A stretch of 60,000 nucleotides of DNA, taken from Membranipora membranacea (lineage: Eukaryota > Bryozoa > Gymnolaemata > Cheilostomatida > Membraniporidae). The DNA lies in NCBI GenBank assembly GCA_914767715.1, contig OU612073.1, positions 14,262,001-14,322,000 of the forward strand, in the 5' to 3' direction. The notes under the pieces are model-generated. The model had not been told where the DNA came from. It did not search any database and saw nothing but the letters and a program-made list of their open reading frames with translations. Of this stretch, positions 54,328 through 60,000 are shown piece by piece (position 1 is the first letter of the stretch; every line of letters starts with the position of its first letter). A program made the translations under genes and the position numbers.

Positions 54328-57300
54328 TCATTTATGATTTTGATCAGTCTCTAAAATAGTCTTTCCTGTGTCAGAAACTGGCTTAGATTGTTCACTTTTC
54401 TCCCCATCATCGATGTCAGCAGCTGTTGCTGCAGTCACCTCCCGTGTATTATCATCCTCGTTTGTTAGCTCGCATGCTTCTATTTCATTATCCTCGAATC
54501 CTTGATTGTCATGTGGAGTTTGTTCTGAGGAGGGCTGCTGGTTTCCACTAACGCTCTGGTCCACAGCTGCTTCAGGCTCTTTGGTGACAGCTTTTTTCTG
54601 CAGATTATTATCATGCACATGATGCCTTAAAAATGAAATAGTCGCCTTCCTCCCTTGCTGTTAAATATAAATAATGCCTCATATTACACAACTTGCAGCT
54701 GAGCACACAGAACCATAGACCTAATATACTGATATATTGAGTATATTAAGTCTATACACAAAACCATCAAAATCATTTCTCTGATTAATACGAAATGTAG
54801 GTTTATCTGCATCTATATTTAGTGCTTGGTCACGGTGACCAAATATTGAATCCTGATTTCCGTGTGGTTCAAGAAGTGTAACAGCTAGAGAAAATGCTGG
54901 TTAGAGAAAGGTACAGGGTCGAGAAAATAGAGCAACATATAACCATTGAGTATCAGCAGGGAATACGTCATGACGAGTTTGCGGTGCCTCTATTCAGAGT
55001 TGACCTACCTGGACCAGGAAGTCAGAGTCTTCCGCGCTAAGATATACATCTTCTGTGTCTATGTAATCTGAGTTTATTCCAATAGTTCTGTTGAAATCGC
55101 GTTCCTGTTTGAAAGCAAAAGTAGAGCCATAAATGTACTTATTGTGAAACAGCAACGTTGCATTCACATGACCATATAAAAAATTATATAAATGCATGTG
55201 ATTAATTTTATAAGTTTATACATTATTCTATTATTATACAGTATTCATGCATTAATTAGCTTGGTTTGATAGTCCAGCGCTGACCCTTGCTACTAACAAG
55301 TGTGAGAGATAGTAAGTGTCACTTGGAAGGATATTATGTTAAATGTGCTCAATCGGTTATTCTAAATGGAGTTGTACATGTCCGGTGAACATGTTATCCA
55401 GAACAATCATCTCTGCGCTTGGAGCTAGAGTGATTTCACATAAACTACTGCATTTATTTCAACACCGCAATCCTCAGGTCTCATGAGAAAACACAACTCC
55501 TGACATAACCAAGTTTTGATATTTGCGGACTCATTTTTTCGGTTTCAATCTGAAGTTTAACTTTGCTGCAAAGGTCAGAGATTTGACAACTTAATAATAC
55601 AACCGTCCTCCTAAAAATTCTCTCAAATCATTGAACTCTATTGGCTGACTGGTGTAATTAATATCAAGCTAGGACAAACGGAGAACCTACTGTATTGGAT
55701 ATCCTGTGATGTATAGCTACTTAAAGTGGACCATGTGCCGTTAACAAAAGGAGAAATAGTATTATCGCAAAGTAACAGAAGAGATATTTAACAGCTCTGG
55801 TACCTACTTACATCTATGTAGAGGTATTTTGTATTAGTTAACAAACTGTCCTGAACAGCATTGAGAAAGTCTCCTATAGATTTGATCTCTTTCCGCTGAT
55901 ATCCTCTTAGCTTGCTCGCTACATCGATGCCAGCCCTGTCTATGAACTTAATCAACTCTGCATACGAGATCTGAATGAGCAAAAAAGTGTGTGAAGGAAA
56001 TCCTATAATCAACGACAAACTTGGCTACCTCATCTCATGTGAAGGAATCTGGGAGGTTTCCAAGAAAAGCGTGCCACTTTCGAATTATTGTTCAGACTAA
56101 ATGAAAGCATGCTTATATGGTGCCTATTTTGATGAAAGGAATTTGATGATTGTTCGAATTTGGTAAAAACATATTTCTGAGAGTATCAAATAATAATCTC
56201 ATGGTCCACCAGAACATATTATTATCAATTGGGTTGTAGCAGATAGGATATCTCTGTATGTTTTTGTGCGTGGTTAGATATTTGGAAGGAGAAAACCAAC
56301 CTCTTCATTGTGATCGCTATCCATGGTGTCAAAGATATCATCCATATTTGCTTTGGTTCCAAACAGAATCTCGATGTCAAGCGAACTGAATGTATTAGGG
56401 TCAATATCAACAGCAGGTACCTTATCATCAATTGTATTGTTCTGCAACAAAGGAACAAATAACTATGAAATACTTGAAAAATGTTTGGACATCATCAGAT
56501 ATTGAACAGGAAAAGACTTCAAGAAGATGACAATGATCTGAAAAACTTGAGTCTATGATATAAAATATGTAATTTCATATTTGATATGCTATGCTATGCT
56601 AAACTATGTTAGAAAGGTTTGAAATGTCATACTGTGAGAAAGTTGAAAGTAATAAGATCTTGGACTTGGAAGTTGTTGAGAATACTTTGCAAATATGTTT
56701 ATATAACGAGCGAAATATTGCCAGAATTTATGCAAAAAACTACGACATTGCAACACTACTTCTGTCTAGCTGAATTATCTTGTGAAAGTATACGGTAGAA
56801 AAGAAACAGGCCATGTTCTCTTGGGATGTTAGAAAATCGGAAAATTTGAATGGTCGTGCCAGAATTCGAATGTTTGAACTAATAGTTATTTTTAAACTAG
56901 AACCAATCCTCAATAAACAAAGCATCAAGTATACATCACAAATCCAAAGTCATGATCTAGTCTTCCTAAAGGCTTTGTGACAACTCTGGCGTTTGCTGGT
57001 AACAAGAAAGTCATGTGACTGCTGTTACTTGATTGGTCAAAATTCAAACCATAAGTCCTTTGATTGGTTGGACTCTTAAACTAATTTTGTACACAGAAGA
57101 AGAAGCATGCAGAGAAACACTTGCTAACCCTTAAAGGATCACCACAGTAACTCACCTGATCTGAGATTGTCTATATGAGATCAAGCAACAGATTACGAAA
57201 TTCATATCTCATGAATTTCTGTTTTTATATCAATCGAGCATTGTATATAAATTTTTTGAAGTGGCTATGCATGCATCCCTGTTTCCACATAATTATAGTT

Positions 57301-59223
57301 CCAATGAATAAGAATCATTCTTTATACCCCAGATACAAAAAAAATCAGTGCATTATGTCAAAAAACCCTTTCTCTTTTTGTTGTTCACTAAGCATATTAT
57401 GGCGTCTGAGCTGTCTCTCAATACAGTATCTTGGTAAATGAACCAAAACCATTGATGAAGCCAAGAGTGGGTTCCTGTTGTTTTAACTCATTCAGGATTT
57501 GTTTCAAGACATCAAGAGTTGGAGTCGGGTGTTGCGTGTTGGATCAAAATAATTCTATACTCACAGTAGCAGAGTCGAGTGCTTGTTTCAACTCTTCCTT
57601 ACTGATTGTTGCATCTACTGTATCACCATGAGAATTCACCAGTCTCAGTGTCTGTAATTATATGTAACACATATCTGAATTATTTACATTGCCATTGAAT
57701 CTGAATCAAATCACTGTCCCTTCTTAGTTTTTATCCATATCGAATTAGACTCATCGCCGCGACTTCGTTTATGGTGCATGTACTTAAAAAGAGGTTAGAT
57801 GGGCATGTATTATTCTACACCGATAACAGAAATGAGCTGTCAAAATAATTCTGCAAAATTCTTGTACCGACACAAGCTAAGATATGACAGCATAAAGCTA
57901 TGATATATTATTAATAATATAATCTCTATTTCCAACTATTAATTTGCACACATTGTAAAAAGTAAATGATCTAAGAACCTCTCTTGATACCGAACCTTCA
58001 TGGTAAGCTGAGGTTCGCCTGTCATGAAACTTGTTAAACCTAGCATATACATCCAAAACTGCCAGCTTACCTTCAACAACCTATCAAAGGCCTCCAGAAA
58101 TACATTATGCTCTTCTATCATTTCTTCATGAGCCATTTGCATCTTGAGCTTTTTCCTTTAATTTTTATTAAAATATATAATATTATTTTTTCAAGTAGAT
58201 GATGAGGGTGATGAAAATTACAGAGGTATAGGTGCAGTAGTAACACCATATTCGAGTTAAAAGAATGAGAAGTTGAAGTGGTGTAATGATGACAAAGTAT
58301 AACAAAGCTCCTCCAAGACAGACTCCAACAATATTACTCCGCCACCATTGAGAGCCAAGTTGTGCCAGTTGTGACCCTGATGGCACTATGAAAGTTTATT
58401 TTAGATGCCTTTACCAATCCAACGAAGTGAATGATTGAGGGTTGGCTAGCTAGGAAAGTCAGGTTTTTCAGTTCTTGAGCCTTACTCAATAGAGTAATTC
58501 TCATCTTGGTGTGTCATTTGATGGAATGTACTAGGTTCACAATCAACTCAATCACCATTTTCATGCAATGCACTTACTTGCAAACCTTGGAGTGAGGCCT
58601 TTCATCGCATGCGATTTCTAATCCAAACCTCTCCTCCTCTAGTCTCGTCTTCATGACATCCTGTTCTGTTGCAGAATACTGAAATACAAACAGATATGAG
58701 AGACCAACCTCCAATAGACCTGATAACAAGTTACACAAACTTGATTATTAATACTTCATTAGTTTTACTTTTAGGCCGCTAAGAGCAGAGAACTGGGTAC
58801 TGCATTTTGTTAATTTTGAGTAATTGCAGATTTCTCAAAATTTTCCATCACAGGAAAACAGTTAAACAAAGCAATATGAATAAATGAATTAAAATAAATG
58901 AAATAAAACAAATAAAATAAAATAAATGAAAATAAATAAAATAAATAAATTAAAATAAAATAAAATAAAATAAAATAAAATAAAATGAAATGAAATAAAA
59001 TAAATAAAATTAAATCAAATCAAATACAATGAAATGCAAATAAACACAATGCAATACAACAATACAATTTACAGCATGCCTGCTCAACTCACAACAAGAC
59101 AGCCGATGGTCTTCTCGTTGTAGTTTCCAAACCTCTCTTTCTTACTCATCAATCTTTCACATTCACTTAGAGGCTGCAGTCTATTCAAGAAACAGTCTTC
59201 ATTCTTCATCGACAACCACCAGC
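54328..59223 (-). CDS. Gene C, partial: third patatin/EF-hand paralog, last eight coding exons
   Basis: Minus-strand exons: 59093-59223, 58578-58678, 58071-58155, 57565-57651, 56301-56441, 55812-55970, 55009-55104, 54328-54657; 375 residues to the stop, open throughout. They correspond to exons 6, 7 and 9-14 of genes A/B, with identical lengths for 6, 7, 9, 12 and 13. Exon 5 with the DGG motif and the upstream catalytic exons lie beyond the right edge. The patatin NEKTIG piece and RTIGIN/QGRKAT resumption are conserved. The EF-hand loop is DSDHNEEISYAE, with Glu at the usually Gly position 6 but Asp1, Asp3, Asn5 and Glu12 kept. The 9-nt microexon is absent and the join is in frame without it. 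The acidic tail is unrelated in detail to A/B. Transcribed towards gene B; the two ends are 4 kb apart. Confidence 0.88.
58870..59045. repeat. (AAATA)n simple repeat
   Basis: Imperfect AAATA/AAAATA array in gene C intron 6 (between its exons 6 and 7), with GAAATG and AATCA variants at the right end. Confidence 0.95.
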
Positions 59224-60000
59224 CTGGTAAAGTGTAAATCACACCATTTTATTATTAATTCCTGGTATGACAGAATGACCACAACAAACTGTTTTTCCAT
59301 GTACTTGTTCTTCTTTTCATGTCAAGGTCATCAGTCTGATTTCCTTTATCGACAGAGCAAACATGACAAAACTTTTGTCCTGGTACAAGCGCTTCTTTTA
59401 ATGTCAAGCTTGTCTGATAGGGATTCATTCCACATTTGATAATAATAATATGGCATGAATCCCTGTCAGACTGGTAAGCTTCACATTAGAAGAAGAGCAA
59501 GTTGTGGTTGAGACATTTTGTTTGAATTGTCTTGTTTAAGGGAACAAGGCAATCCAAACAAAAATGGCTGCTTCCAGTATAGAGGAGTTATCTTCCTTTA
59601 CGATATGGGAGATAACTTAAATGACATATAGTCAGTTTTTGACCTTTTTTGATTACTCAGTATAAGCTGATTTGCATAAAGCCTTGAAAGCTACAAAGTA
59701 ATAGTCCTGGGCACTAATTATTGACTAGATACTTGTCAGTGTCTTACTTACTGGCAACAAAGAAAAATTGCCACCTTCCCACCCCAACCATGATTGACCT
59801 TCCTTACTATGTGGCAGAATATTGTTGCATAAAAGAACAACTGTCATCGCATATACTAGATTCAAAGCCATCTTGATTTTATTGTAGAATATCATTGTAT
59901 ATATGTGCTGAGAATCATATGTGGTAATAAAACACTGAAACACAGATCAACTAAAAGGAGAGTATTAATCATCAGAGTACTATCTCAAAACACAAATTAT
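59224..60000. other. Intron 5 of gene C (to window edge), no gene seen
   Basis: No DGG-type exon is found here, so exon 5 must lie further right. Around 59400-59500 a short inverted repeat (TGTCAAGCTTGTCTGATAGG and CAGACTGGTAAGCTTCACAT) is visible. Confidence 0.5.

Noticed and set aside
54143-54337. Small secreted-peptide-like frame opposite the end of gene C
   Set aside because: Only 64 codons, no splice or homology support, overlaps the gene C stop region.
58183-58386. 67-codon hydrophobic minus-strand frame, possible membrane exon of gene C
   Set aside because: It starts after an in-frame stop, ends in a stop before the next exon, does not fit the phases of exons 7 and 9, and has no counterpart in genes A and B.

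Overview
The window is animal nuclear DNA, most likely from a marine or other aquatic invertebrate; I cannot name the phylum. It is AT-rich. Its coding sequence is cut into short exons with GT...AG introns. It is crowded with tRNA-derived SINEs, small inverted-repeat transposons, a CR1/jockey-type LINE and an LTR element. There are no operons, ribosome binding sites, rRNA genes or CRISPR arrays. Almost all genes had to be assembled exon by exon, because single open frames show only fragments.

The main content is a cluster of three related patatin-like phospholipase genes. Gene A (minus strand, 21465 down to 7377) and gene B (plus strand, 34287 to 50343) each have 14 exons of identical length and each encode 643 residues. 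Gene C (minus strand, from beyond the right edge down to 54328) is a diverged paralog with its last eight coding exons in the window. A and B lie head to head in a large inverted duplication: left arm about 5522-21557, right arm about 34192-52482, with a 12.6 kb spacer. The encoded protein has the patatin signatures GGGxKG, GxSxG and DGG. An EF-hand calcium-binding module appears to be inserted inside the C-terminal part of the patatin fold, which suggests a calcium-gated acyl hydrolase.

Layout. 1-2.5 kb: five exons of an unrecognised minus-strand gene (D). 2.5-5.5 kb: intergenic, with an inverted-repeat element and a minisatellite. 5.5-21.6 kb: left arm with gene A. 21.6-34.2 kb: spacer with palindromic elements, an orphan minus-strand exon, a broken LINE and four plus-strand exons of an unrecognised gene (X). 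34.2-52.5 kb: right arm with gene B, whose intron 1 holds a 1.33 kb fold-back element and whose intron 2 holds a deleted LTR element with gag-like and env-like frames. 52.7 kb: one further plus-strand exon. 54.3-60 kb: 3' half of gene C.

Comparing the two arms gives a relative history. Several SINEs, inverted-repeat elements, a LINE fragment and an 8-bp minisatellite sit at matching places in both arms, so they predate the duplication. A 3.2 kb TA-flanked element and two smaller insertions are unique to the left arm. The fold-back element and the LTR element are unique to the right arm. All intron and exon limits are read from splice consensus, frame continuity and A/B/C comparison; no transcript data were available.
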